Of a stretch of 64,000 bases of DNA, positions 1 to 7,750 are shown one piece after another. This stretch comes from Amycolatopsis roodepoortensis (lineage in GTDB: Bacteria; Actinomycetota; Actinomycetes; Mycobacteriales; Pseudonocardiaceae). Each line of letters starts with the position of its first letter. The stretch's first letter is position 1. The translations under genes were made by a program, and so were the position numbers. The notes beneath the pieces are model-generated. The model saw only the letters and a program-made list of their open reading frames with translations, had not been told where the DNA came from and ran no database searches. The stretch is from NCBI RefSeq assembly GCF_014873915.1, contig NZ_JADBEJ010000004.1, positions 372,001 through 436,000 on the forward strand, read 5' to 3'.

Positions 1-661
1 CAGCCGAGTTGATCGCTTCCTGCGCCGCCTGGACCTCGGCAGCGGTCGGCGTCCAGGACGTGAATCCCGGAGGCAGGCTATGGCTTGGCGTTGCGACCAG
101 GCTCGCGTCGAGTTGCTGCCACTGCTCCAGGGTCTTGCCACCGACTGTTTCGCCGGAGTACAAAGCCACAAATCTGTTGATAGCGACGCTCTGGATCGTC
201 TGCTTCATGATCGCGTCATCCGGATAGGACGGGTCGAGCCAGTGCACCAACGGGTTCCCCGTGGTCTCGGACAGTCCCACCAGCGCTGGGTGCTTGAATC
301 CGTGCCCTACCGCGAGCTCCTTGAGCTCGTCCTGGGTCATTCCGTTCAGGAACAGCTCGCACTGAGTGTGCAGGGCATCCTCGAACTCAGTTGGGTCACC
401 GCTGAGTTTCGCGATTTCCGCTTGCGCCTCGTGGACCGCCTCCACGAACATCGCGTACCGTTCTTCGATGTCGTCGGGCAGGTCGAGCGTCGTCGGCTCG
501 AAGGGGTTCTCGGGGTCAACTCCGTTGAGGGCGAAGCCTTCGACGACCGACAAGGCGATCTCGACATCAGTCCACTTCGGACCGTCCTCGAGTGGCAGCC
601 CCTCCGAAGCTGAAGGGCCGACAGTGTAGGCCGCGTGCTTGGTTTTGGAATTCGTTCCCAT
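1..661 (-). CDS. Unknown protein, C-terminus beyond the window
   Basis: An open frame on the minus strand starts at ATG 661 and has no stop through position 1, giving at least 220 residues (start MGTNSKTKHAAYTVGPSASE). The protein is acidic and soluble, with no signal peptide or membrane segment. It has a helical, charged middle (DDIEERYAMFVEAVHEAQAE) and Trp-containing segments near the visible end. Codon third positions are mostly G or C, so it is a better gene than the overlapping plus-strand frames. It begins 10 bp after the preceding 107-residue gene and is the last visible member of the leftward transfer operon. I do not recognise the family. Confidence 0.6.
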   Translation of the reverse strand, partial: MGTNSKTKHAAYTVGPSASEGLPLEDGPKWTDVEIALSVVEGFALNGVDPENPFEPTTLDLPDDIEERYAMFVEAVHEAQAEIAKLSGDPTEFEDALHTQCELFLNGMTQDELKELAVGHGFKHPALVGLSETTGNPLVHWLDPSYPDDAIMKQTIQSVAINRFVALYSGETVGGKTLEQWQQLDASLVATPSHSLPPGFTSWTPTAAEVQAAQEAINSA

Positions 662-671
662 GGAGAGTCGC

Positions 672-995
672 TCAGCCGGCGCTACCGAGCAGGTCGTCGA
701 GCTGGAACTGGACAGCGGCAGCGAGATCAGGCGCCGAGGGGATGAGGTCGACGCGTGCGGCGGGTGCGGTGAGCGAGTTCTCCCAGATCTCCATGTGAGC
801 GGGGAGGTCACCCATCGGGGTCGAGGCGATGCGTTCGCGCCAGGTGAGGCAGCGTTGATACTCCCGCGGGACCCATTCGATGTGCCGGTCGATCCGACCG
901 TCGTCTCCCTGATCGATACCGAGCACCGCGACGACGGTCGTGGCAGCCCCGTATTCGGATGACCAGCCGAGCAGAATCCAGAGTGTCCGCTGCAT
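672..995 (-). CDS. Unknown 107-residue protein coupled to the DUF4417 gene
   Basis: The start ATG at 995 overlaps the stop of the DUF4417 gene as TGATG, so translation is probably coupled. A longer upstream reading of the same frame is only the shadow of that gene. The protein starts MQRTLWILLGWSSEYGAATT, then has a basic/Trp-rich middle (IEWVPREYQRCLTWRERIAS) and an acidic C-terminus ending DLLGSAG. The N-terminus is hydrophobic but too short to call a signal peptide. No family is recognised. It sits between DUF4417 and the truncated gene at the window edge, so the three may act together in element maintenance or transfer. Confidence 0.6.
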   Translation of the reverse strand: MQRTLWILLGWSSEYGAATTVVAVLGIDQGDDGRIDRHIEWVPREYQRCLTWRERIASTPMGDLPAHMEIWENSLTAPAARVDLIPSAPDLAAAVQFQLDDLLGSAG

Positions 996-2101
996 CAGTT
1001 GCCTCCTTCGGGCAAGAGCGAAGCCAGGTATCGCACGGAACTGGCGAAGGCGTCCGGGATGCGGGCGTGCAGGTCCTTGCGCCCTTCCGGGGTCATCACG
1101 GCACCGTGGAGCGCGTACTGCGCCGGGTTCTGGCTGACGAGAATCAGCCTGGTGTCGAACAGCTCGACGGCGGTGGCGATGCGGTCTTGGCGGGACAGGC
1201 CGGTGATGATGACCGGGAGGTCGTCCGGGATGTTCTCCGCGAGCCAGGTAAGGCCGGGCAATGCCCAGGTTTCCCAGTTCTTGTTCTCGCGCACGGTCTG
1301 GAGGTTGATCGCGATGGCGGGCGGTGCCGTGTCGGCGATCCACGCGGCGTACCGCTGGAGGTCCTCAAGCCGGAACCAGTAGAGGTTCGGGACGGCCGGC
1401 ATACCGGCCCGGACGAATTCCTCCGCGAGCAGCAACGACCTGCGCATGTTGATCAGGTGTTCGGCGCGTGGCCAGTTGCCGTAGATCGAGTAATTGGGGG
1501 CCAGGACGAGATCGAACTCGAGCGTCGCCAGCCGGTCGAGCAGCCGATCGCGGTGCCGTGCGGTCCAGAACGCCTCGACCAGCGGGTCCTCCCCGTACCC
1601 CGAGAGGAGGGTCAGCGTCGTGGGCGGGAGACCTAGCACTTCGGCGGCCGTCACTGCTTGATCCCACCGCGGATAGATGGCGTGCGTCTGCGGAGAGAAC
1701 ACGCGACGGAGACCGACGGCGTAGGCGGGCCAGCCCAACGCGGCATCGAGGTCGCCGGCACCGGATCCGTCGACCTGCGGGATGAAGGAGGGCAGGCCTT
1801 CGGGCAAGCGGCCGCGGAGGACGACGTCGTCGAATTCGAGGGTCTCCCCGACATCGGCCATCCACGCCTTGATGTCGGTTCGGGAACCGCATCGAACCGG
1901 GCAGCTCGAGCACGCGGTTCCCGCCTGCGCGGTCTCTGCGCGTGCACAGCCGCAGTAGCTGCAGTCCGAGTTGCACCCGGAACAGAGCGGCGCGATCACC
2001 GCACCGGGCTCGGCATCGGTGCCCGCGTACCAGGGGCAGCGCCTGCAGTCGCACCGCGCGGCCGGCGCAGCGTCGGTGGGCAGGCCGAGGAAGACGGACA
2101 C
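995..2101 (-). CDS. DUF4417-family protein with cysteine-rich N-terminus
   Basis: This is a 368-residue protein with GTG start at 2101. The ribosome binding sequence GGAG overlaps the upstream ParB stop, and the gap is 6 bp. Residues 17 to 71 hold 11 cysteines, including CNSDCSYC (43-50), a CX3CX2C arrangement with an aromatic residue before the last Cys, as in radical-SAM [4Fe-4S] sites, followed by CGC and CSSCPVRC. The middle segment FDLVLAPNYSIYGNWP plus INMRRSLLLAEE and AVPNLYWF matches what is known of DUF4417, a family common in phages and mobile elements. Function is unknown; an iron-sulfur or zinc role is inference from the cysteines. Confidence 0.75.
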   Translation of the reverse strand: MSVFLGLPTDAAPAARCDCRRCPWYAGTDAEPGAVIAPLCSGCNSDCSYCGCARAETAQAGTACSSCPVRCGSRTDIKAWMADVGETLEFDDVVLRGRLPEGLPSFIPQVDGSGAGDLDAALGWPAYAVGLRRVFSPQTHAIYPRWDQAVTAAEVLGLPPTTLTLLSGYGEDPLVEAFWTARHRDRLLDRLATLEFDLVLAPNYSIYGNWPRAEHLINMRRSLLLAEEFVRAGMPAVPNLYWFRLEDLQRYAAWIADTAPPAIAINLQTVRENKNWETWALPGLTWLAENIPDDLPVIITGLSRQDRIATAVELFDTRLILVSQNPAQYALHGAVMTPEGRKDLHARIPDAFASSVRYLASLLPEGGN

Positions 2102-2107
2102 GGGGAT

Positions 2108-3211
2108 TCACTCCGTTTCGGTGAGTTGATCGGTCAGAAGACGGAGCGATGCCAGATCATGCGCGGAGAGGCGAGCACCGCGAGCCAGCGCGGCGGCCAG
2201 GACGCGAAGGCTGGCGAGGGTGTTGTCGACAATTCGTTGTTCCACTAACGGAACGGGGTCAGCAGCCACCGGTGAGTCGGCGCGGAGCTTGTCGGCACGA
2301 GCGCTGTCTGCTTGTTCGTGCAGGTGCTCTGCTTCGGCAAGAGCTTCCTCGGGAGTGACCGTCGGGTCGGCCGCAGCGGTCAAAGCCGAGCTCAACAGCC
2401 GAGTCCGGTTGGTCTGCTTCACCGCGGCCCAGATTTCCTGTGCGGCCTGCGCTCGCCCGCGGTTGAGCTCGATGAACCGGATGCGCGTGTTGAGGCTGAT
2501 CTTGGCCTCGTCCATCTCTTCGGCGATCTCGCGGGGCATCTCGGCGAACGCGCGCACCAGCTCGCGCGCCTTCCGCGGGGTCAGCTGCAGGCCGAGGCGG
2601 GACAGCACCTGGGACCACGGCGCCGCGCATTTCTTGTCGGCGCCACGGATCCGCTCCATGGCAGAGAACCGGGCGATCGGGTCATCGATGGCGTAGACGT
2701 CAGCGGGAACCTTGTAGCCGCGTGCGATCAGCTTGCCCAGAAGCACTGCGCAGCGATCGAGAACGAGCGCGGCCGCCAGCTCGCCCGGACGCAGGCTCTC
2801 GCGAGCGAGGTTCTCGACCAGCTGCCAGATCCGGCGTTCCTCATCGGACAGCGGTCCGGGACAAATGACCGCCGGGAGTGCGGTGAAGTGCGGGTTGTCC
2901 GGCTTGTGGACCGCACCCCACCGGCAGGCCCTGAGCCGCCGCTCCCCCGCCGTCAGCCTCATGGCGGGCGCCTTGTCGTCGCCGGCGTCCATCTCCTCTA
3001 CGAGAACCGGTTGAAGGACGCCGACGGTCGCGATGGAGGAGATCAGGTCAGCGAGTTCTTCCGGCGCGGTGCTGTCACCGGGCGCGCGTCCCTGCGAGTC
3101 CGTGAACGGGCTTCCTTCGCCTCGCAGCGGAAGCAAGGTGAACCGGCGCTGACGCAACCGGGACGAAAACCCGAGCTGCTCGACGAGATCGACCGGTGTG
3201 GGCTCCTCCAT
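2108..3211 (-). CDS. ParB/Spo0J-like DNA-binding protein
   Basis: A 367-residue protein. The start ATG 3211 overlaps the upstream stop as TGATG. A much longer frame exists upstream, but it is the shadow of the replication-relaxation gene. Residues about 45 to 130 form a ParB nuclease-like N domain: ELADLISSIATVGVLQPVLV then LTAGERRLRACRWGAVH, which carries the GERR motif. The centre has a helix-turn-helix region (LSRLGLQLTPRKARELVRAF), followed by a charged C-terminus. ParB proteins bind partition sites or, in conjugative elements, regulate or stabilise the circular form. No ParA is seen nearby, so a role in replication or regulation rather than segregation is possible. Confidence 0.85.
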   Translation of the reverse strand: MEEPTPVDLVEQLGFSSRLRQRRFTLLPLRGEGSPFTDSQGRAPGDSTAPEELADLISSIATVGVLQPVLVEEMDAGDDKAPAMRLTAGERRLRACRWGAVHKPDNPHFTALPAVICPGPLSDEERRIWQLVENLARESLRPGELAAALVLDRCAVLLGKLIARGYKVPADVYAIDDPIARFSAMERIRGADKKCAAPWSQVLSRLGLQLTPRKARELVRAFAEMPREIAEEMDEAKISLNTRIRFIELNRGRAQAAQEIWAAVKQTNRTRLLSSALTAAADPTVTPEEALAEAEHLHEQADSARADKLRADSPVAADPVPLVEQRIVDNTLASLRVLAAALARGARLSAHDLASLRLLTDQLTETE

Positions 3212-4095
3212 CACGATCCGCCGGTCTTGGGCCAAGCGAAAACGGGTACCGGTGCGGTGTTCTCGGTGAGCAGCGGAAGTGCGATGTCCGCTGTCGGTCC
3301 GGGGTCTCGGAGCCTCCGCAAGGTGGTGCCCAGCGCGCACACGCGATCGCCGGCGAGCGCCAGGCCGTGCATCGCTTGTGCGTAGGCCCGCAGGTCCGCG
3401 AGCCGACGCTCGAGGAGGTGCTCGGCAGCGCCGGACAGGACGATGAGAAGTCGCGGGAAGCGCGCGTACCGGCTTCGCCAGGCGGGACGCCCACCTGAGT
3501 TCGGCTTGCCAGGGATGTAGTCGTGGTACTGGGCGTAGGAGCGGAGTTTCTGCGCCAGCCGGGCGACGGGCATGGTCGCGCGGTCCAGCTCGATGAAGAA
3601 CGTGCGCTGTGACCGCCGCCCGGCGTCGTCGAGGACATAGTCGAGGACCGCGTCCGCGATGACAACGCCCTGGCGTCGTCCACGGCCGTCTCGAAACCGG
3701 TGGGCGACCTCCGGAGTCCACGACAGCGGTCCGCACTCGTCCCCACGCCGGCGGGCCGTCGTCGCGAAGGCGAGCCCGGTTTCGACGACGTCGAGCGCAT
3801 GATCCTGCAGCAGCTCCACCGCAGCCGCCCGGGGGATCCGGTACGGGCGGGAATCCACTTGCCCGGACTCCTCGACGAGTTCCGCGCCGCTCTCGGTGAC
3901 GTACCAAGTCCGGGAAGCGTGGTGCCGATGCAAGCCATCGGCAAGCCCATCTGCTTGTAAGGCAAGGAGCTTGTGCTGAACGGTGCGAATCGGCCTCGTC
4001 GGCGCGATCAACCGCCGCACTTGCTCCGTAGACACCATGCGGTGCCAGTAGAGGACTACGAGGGCCTCGCGCTTGAAGGGGTCGAGTCGCGGCAT
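3211..4095 (-). CDS. Replication-relaxation family protein
   Basis: A 294-residue protein that starts at ATG 4095, 3 bp after the TraG-like stop, and ends in a TGATG overlap with ParB. The N-terminus is a winged-helix domain (LVVLYWHRMVSTEQVRRLIA, then RTVQHKLLALQADGL). The C-terminal half has the pattern of PF13814 proteins: TFFIELDRATMPVARLAQKL, then a YAQYHDYIP segment and RFPRLLIVLSG. Members occur next to FtsK/TraG-type genes in actinobacterial plasmids and integrative elements and are thought to act in replication or DNA processing. The assignment rests on architecture and context and is fairly secure; the biochemical role is not known. Confidence 0.8.
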   Translation of the reverse strand: MPRLDPFKREALVVLYWHRMVSTEQVRRLIAPTRPIRTVQHKLLALQADGLADGLHRHHASRTWYVTESGAELVEESGQVDSRPYRIPRAAAVELLQDHALDVVETGLAFATTARRRGDECGPLSWTPEVAHRFRDGRGRRQGVVIADAVLDYVLDDAGRRSQRTFFIELDRATMPVARLAQKLRSYAQYHDYIPGKPNSGGRPAWRSRYARFPRLLIVLSGAAEHLLERRLADLRAYAQAMHGLALAGDRVCALGTTLRRLRDPGPTADIALPLLTENTAPVPVFAWPKTGGS

Positions 4096-4098
4096 CGG

Positions 4099-6300
4099 TC
4101 ACTCCACCGTCGACTCGGGTGCCGGCAGCTCGACGCCTGCGCCGCTCCCGCGGGAGGGAGGCCGCCCGCGTCGCGAACGAGGGGTCGGCTGGTTGCCACG
4201 CAAGGCGTGAAGGATGCGGGCGTCGAGGTCCTCGAGTTCGTCGAGTACCTCGCCGATCGGCCTGCGGGTCAGATTCCGGTCGAGGCATCGGTCGACGTCG
4301 TCGTTCCATTCGGGGTGGAAGTAGTCCGCGAATTCGTCGTCCACGTGGAGGCCGCGGATCTTGAACGGCGTGGTGCGCTGGCCTCCGAGCGTCACGGTGA
4401 CGACGTGGTGGAACTGCTCGAGTTCGGTGATCGTCGCGGGCTGGACGAGGCCTCCGTACTCGCGGGCCACGGTCCGGGCGCCGTCGATCGCCGCGGCGCT
4501 GGTCATCAGGAGCGACTGGTTCTGCAGCAGCGCCCTGCGGGTCTCCGGCGCGAGCCGATCAGGCATCTGGTTCATCGCATGCAGCGCGACGCGGTACTTC
4601 CGCAGCTGTTCCAGGATCGCGGCGAGATATCCGCGCGACGCGCCGTCGACCGCGGCGAGCTCGTCGACGAAGGCGTCGCACCTGCGGCGCTGATCGACCG
4701 GTGTGTCCGCGCGCGAGCGGCCGGCACGGAACAGGTCGTAGATCATGAACGAGGTGATCAGCTTGTTCGTCTCGCCGGTGCCGGTGGTGCAGACGAACAC
4801 GATCTTCCCGGTGTCCATGGCCCGGCGGACGTTGTACGTCGTGACCGACGAGCCGAGGAAGGCTGACAATGTCGGGCTGGTGCGCAGGCGGTTGATGATG
4901 TTCGTGACGACCGTGGTCGCGTCCGGTGCGAGCTTCGTGAACGAGTCCGTCCAGTAGCGCCGGATGCTCGGCTTCAGGACGCGCAAGACCTCGTCACGCC
5001 AGGAGTCGTCGTCGAGGAGCGTCGGGATCTGGAAGATCGTGGGCGCGCACTCGGCGGGCAGCCGCATCGCGAGATAGCAGAGCGCCTCGCACGCCTTGGT
5101 CAGAATCGACTTCGCCCTCGGCGCAGAGTCTCCCCATCCCAGCGCCGTGGCGAACGAAGTGACCACGGCGTCGACGCGGTCTTCGATGTCCTCTTCGGAG
5201 AAGCCCTGCATGCTAAGCGGGTTCCAGCCGGGCAGCCGCTTGTCTCTTCCTCGGACGTCGAGGTTGATCTCCCACAGCCGATTCCGCAGCTCAGGATCCG
5301 AGAGATACGGTTTCGCGCGCTTCCAGCCGTCAGCATGTGGATCCAGGAACCAGACCCCGCCGCCGAGCCGGGCGATCTCGATCGCCTGCGCGAGCGCTTC
5401 CTCGGTCTTGCCGAAGCCGGCCTTCCCGAACCGCGCCGAGAACAGCAGCTCTCGAACCGGGACCCCGACGAGCCGGTCCTCGCCGTTGAGGTCGGTGACA
5501 TAGCCGAGCCGCACCAAGCCCGCGCCGGGTTTGTACCGCGGGATCTCCCTGGGAGCGGGCATGACCCAGCCACGGCTGCGGGCGATCACCGGCGACAGGC
5601 AACGCCCGGATGGCGGCTTCAGCAGCGCCGCGACCTCGCTGGCCGTCACGTAGGACCGGCTGCGCGGCTTGGCCAAGCCGGTGTCGAAGCGTCGGTCGAA
5701 CAACCTGCGGATCAGGACCGTGTCCGCGCCGAAATGCCAACCCAGCACGCGCGGCCCTCGAGCTCGCCAGTAGTTGTCGCCGCGGTAGACGTCGAAGGCG
5801 CCGATCACGCTGCGCAGATGCGCCTCAGCGCGGCCGGGGATCTCCGACCGGCAGCGGATCAGCAGCTGGACCGCGAAGACCGGCTCGTCCGTGGCGAACT
5901 TGTTCGGTACCGGCGCAACCGCTCGTACCGCAGGCCGGCGAGCGCCGCGCGCCGTCGGCGCGAACTCACCGACAATTTCGCCTGCGGCCTCAACGAGCGC
6001 CCGACCTACTGTCCCTTCCGATTTGGCTGTCTCACGAGCGAGGTGGCGGATCCTCGCGGGCGTCAGCGGAATCAGGTCGAGGCAGACGTCGACCTTCTCG
6101 CCGAGGTCGGGCCGAACGTCGCCCAGCGCGTTCGCCAGAGCTTGCAGCGGGTCGTCCGGCCGTAGCGGCAGCGCCTTGAGCGCGAGGTGAGCCGGGCGCG
6201 CGAGAACCAACTCGGCGCGTGCCACATGTACTTTCGCTCCCTCAGCCGAAGGAGAAGTCTCCTCGCTTCGGTGTGCCCGGAGATCTCGCAAGAAGTTCAT
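4099..6300 (-). CDS. TraG/VirD4-like type IV coupling ATPase
   Basis: A 733-residue protein; start ATG 6300 overlaps the upstream membrane-protein stop as ATGA. Walker A is GKAGFGKT near residue 292, and GGVWFLDPHADGW follows about 15 residues later. A Walker-B-like FVDELAAVDG lies near residue 560, followed by the arginine-rich segment typical of HerA/VirD4 ATPases. The N-terminal about 260 residues have no membrane segment. The protein would bring DNA to the mating channel and drive its export. The one-pass membrane protein encoded just upstream may supply the missing anchor. It is longer at the N-terminus than plain VirD4 and resembles the actinobacterial ATP-binding TraG-type protein. Confidence 0.85.
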   Translation of the reverse strand: MNFLRDLRAHRSEETSPSAEGAKVHVARAELVLARPAHLALKALPLRPDDPLQALANALGDVRPDLGEKVDVCLDLIPLTPARIRHLARETAKSEGTVGRALVEAAGEIVGEFAPTARGARRPAVRAVAPVPNKFATDEPVFAVQLLIRCRSEIPGRAEAHLRSVIGAFDVYRGDNYWRARGPRVLGWHFGADTVLIRRLFDRRFDTGLAKPRSRSYVTASEVAALLKPPSGRCLSPVIARSRGWVMPAPREIPRYKPGAGLVRLGYVTDLNGEDRLVGVPVRELLFSARFGKAGFGKTEEALAQAIEIARLGGGVWFLDPHADGWKRAKPYLSDPELRNRLWEINLDVRGRDKRLPGWNPLSMQGFSEEDIEDRVDAVVTSFATALGWGDSAPRAKSILTKACEALCYLAMRLPAECAPTIFQIPTLLDDDSWRDEVLRVLKPSIRRYWTDSFTKLAPDATTVVTNIINRLRTSPTLSAFLGSSVTTYNVRRAMDTGKIVFVCTTGTGETNKLITSFMIYDLFRAGRSRADTPVDQRRRCDAFVDELAAVDGASRGYLAAILEQLRKYRVALHAMNQMPDRLAPETRRALLQNQSLLMTSAAAIDGARTVAREYGGLVQPATITELEQFHHVVTVTLGGQRTTPFKIRGLHVDDEFADYFHPEWNDDVDRCLDRNLTRRPIGEVLDELEDLDARILHALRGNQPTPRSRRGRPPSRGSGAGVELPAPESTVE

Positions 6301-6728
6301 CGTGCTCCCCCGCCCGCACGGAGGTCACTTCGCCCTCGTCCGTGGTTCCGGGAGACATCTCCTCGGTCGTCGGCGTTGCGGCGGATTTCGACTTCCGGGT
6401 AGGTCAGCTTGTTGATCACGCCGGTGATCGACTCCCGGCCCTCCACGCTCATCGTCAGCTTCCCGAACACCTCGTCGGTGCTGAACCGCACCCGGACACC
6501 GACCGCGGCCTTCGGCACCCAGCCGTGCACCGGGCGCACCCGGCCGAGCTGGTGCGCGAACGCCAGAACGCCCTGGAGCGACGGGTCGAACGTGGCGGTC
6601 GGGAGGAGGTCGTAACTGACTCTGGAGCGGAGGTGGCGGGAACGGAAGTGTCGGTGGAGGACGAAGACCGCGATCAAGATCGCGACCACCGCCGTGGTCA
6701 CCCACCACAGCGCGGGCTCGCTGAGCAC
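6297..6728 (-). CDS. One-pass membrane protein of the transfer operon
   Basis: The frame ends in ATGA overlap with the TraG-like gene. The coding part is clear from the membrane segment PALWWVTTAVVAILIAVFVL onward, followed by basic residues (HRHFRSRHLRSR) and a soluble domain with TFDPSLQGVLAFAHQLGRVR and AVGVRVRFSTDE. The start is uncertain: GTG 6728 gives 143 residues and puts the membrane segment near the N-terminus, but it has no convincing ribosome site, and the frame stays open to 7109. Small proteins of this layout sit directly before the TraG/VirD4 ATPase in related actinobacterial elements and may anchor it. That role is inference. Confidence 0.6.
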   Translation of the reverse strand: MLSEPALWWVTTAVVAILIAVFVLHRHFRSRHLRSRVSYDLLPTATFDPSLQGVLAFAHQLGRVRPVHGWVPKAAVGVRVRFSTDEVFGKLTMSVEGRESITGVINKLTYPEVEIRRNADDRGDVSRNHGRGRSDLRAGGGAR

Positions 6729-7163
6729 GTGGTGGAGATCGAGCGCCTTCGGCGCGCTGGTTCCCTGGATGGCCTGACGGCCATGGGGGAACAAGTCGGC
6801 ATTCCGAACAGGACGTGCCCATGTGGTCTGACCAGCACCTCTGTCACCAGCCAACAAAATCGCGAACGAACGGCCACCCGCTGGGTCGACCGCAACGCCT
6901 CGATGTACAAGCAGCCCAATACTCATGAACAAGGCATGCGCGTGCGGCCACGTTTTCATGCAGGCGACGCCGCCTGCCAAGCGTTTGCCCTGCCGGTCCC
7001 ACCCACTTCCAGCAGCGGCTGAGGTACCCGTAGCGCCCGGATCGGCCCCTGTCGTCTTGTCGCCCTGCAAGCCACCTTCACCCGGCACTGGGCGGCCAGT
7101 CTTGGGCAACCGTCAGATGCGGTCGTGTGGGCAGGCTCGATTCGCGCTGTGTGACAATAGGAC
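6729..7163. other. Intergenic region between membrane protein and cargo gene
   Basis: This is about 435 bp between the leftward membrane-protein gene and the rightward gene at 7164. The leftward frame remains open to 7109, but its residues (Gly, Pro and Arg rich, no hydrophobic pattern) do not look like protein. I see no convincing RNA gene or repeat. A GACAAT box at 7153-7158 lies 5 bp before the GTG of the rightward gene and may be its -10 element. Confidence 0.4.
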
Positions 7164-7676
7164 GTGTCACACGATCCCGCGAGCGGCAAGATCCTTCAGG
7201 CTGCCTACAAGGTCGACTGGCGCGGCTATTCGATGCCGCCCTCCGAGCAATGGTACCGATCCGACGACGTGCCCGAGGCGTTCAGGATCCTGGTGGCCGC
7301 CTCCAACCAAAAGGAAGGGCGGGATGCCTACAACAGGATGCTGTTCGCCATCGGCAACAACCACGCCGGATGCCTCTATCCGGCCGCCGTCCCGGCCGTT
7401 CCACTACTCATTCGTGTAGTTCGCGAGCTGCGGGACTGGCCGCGCTGGTCTGCCCTGGAAATCCTCGTCGAATGCCTGACATTCGGGGTAGACCGTGAGG
7501 AGTTCATCGATCCCTCAGGCTCGACGATCCGCACCAAAGACGCGATCGTCGCTGCCGTGCGCAGTGCCCGTGAAGATATCCAACGTTTAGCACGGGACCA
7601 GGTCGTCGCCCCGACCTCCACGTCAGCACAGGACCTACTAGAGCAGTTGGACGACGAACCGTTGGCATCAGAGTAG
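7164..7676 (+). CDS. Unknown 170-residue cargo protein, HEAT-like
   Basis: This is the only rightward gene inside the leftward transfer block. Start GTG 7164; no Shine-Dalgarno is seen, and a GACAAT -10-like box ends 5 bp upstream, so the mRNA may be leaderless. The protein has a short N-terminal region (MSHDPASGKILQAAYKVDWR), then helical segments (RDAYNRMLFAIGNNHAG, AAVPAVPLLIRVVRELRDWP, WSALEILVECLTFGV) that resemble HEAT-type immunity or scaffold proteins. It has no signal peptide or membrane segment. Opposite strand and separate promoter suggest a cargo gene acquired by the element. Function unknown; an immunity or defence role is only a guess. Confidence 0.65.
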   Translation: MSHDPASGKILQAAYKVDWRGYSMPPSEQWYRSDDVPEAFRILVAASNQKEGRDAYNRMLFAIGNNHAGCLYPAAVPAVPLLIRVVRELRDWPRWSALEILVECLTFGVDREEFIDPSGSTIRTKDAIVAAVRSAREDIQRLARDQVVAPTSTSAQDLLEQLDDEPLASE

Positions 7677-7750
7677 CCGACGCATGCCGGTTCGAGTAAC
7701 TACCTCAGCCTCAATAAACTGCACAAGGTGAGATAAGCGCAAATCAGTGG

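Noticed and set aside
80..629. Plus-strand frames in the first 630 bases
   Set aside because: They are the shadow of the minus-strand gene that runs out of the window and has better residue composition.
3212..4309. Long N-terminal extension of the ParB-like frame
   Set aside because: It overlaps the replication-relaxation gene fully and is Arg/Pro/Gly rich; the ParB domain begins after ATG 3211.
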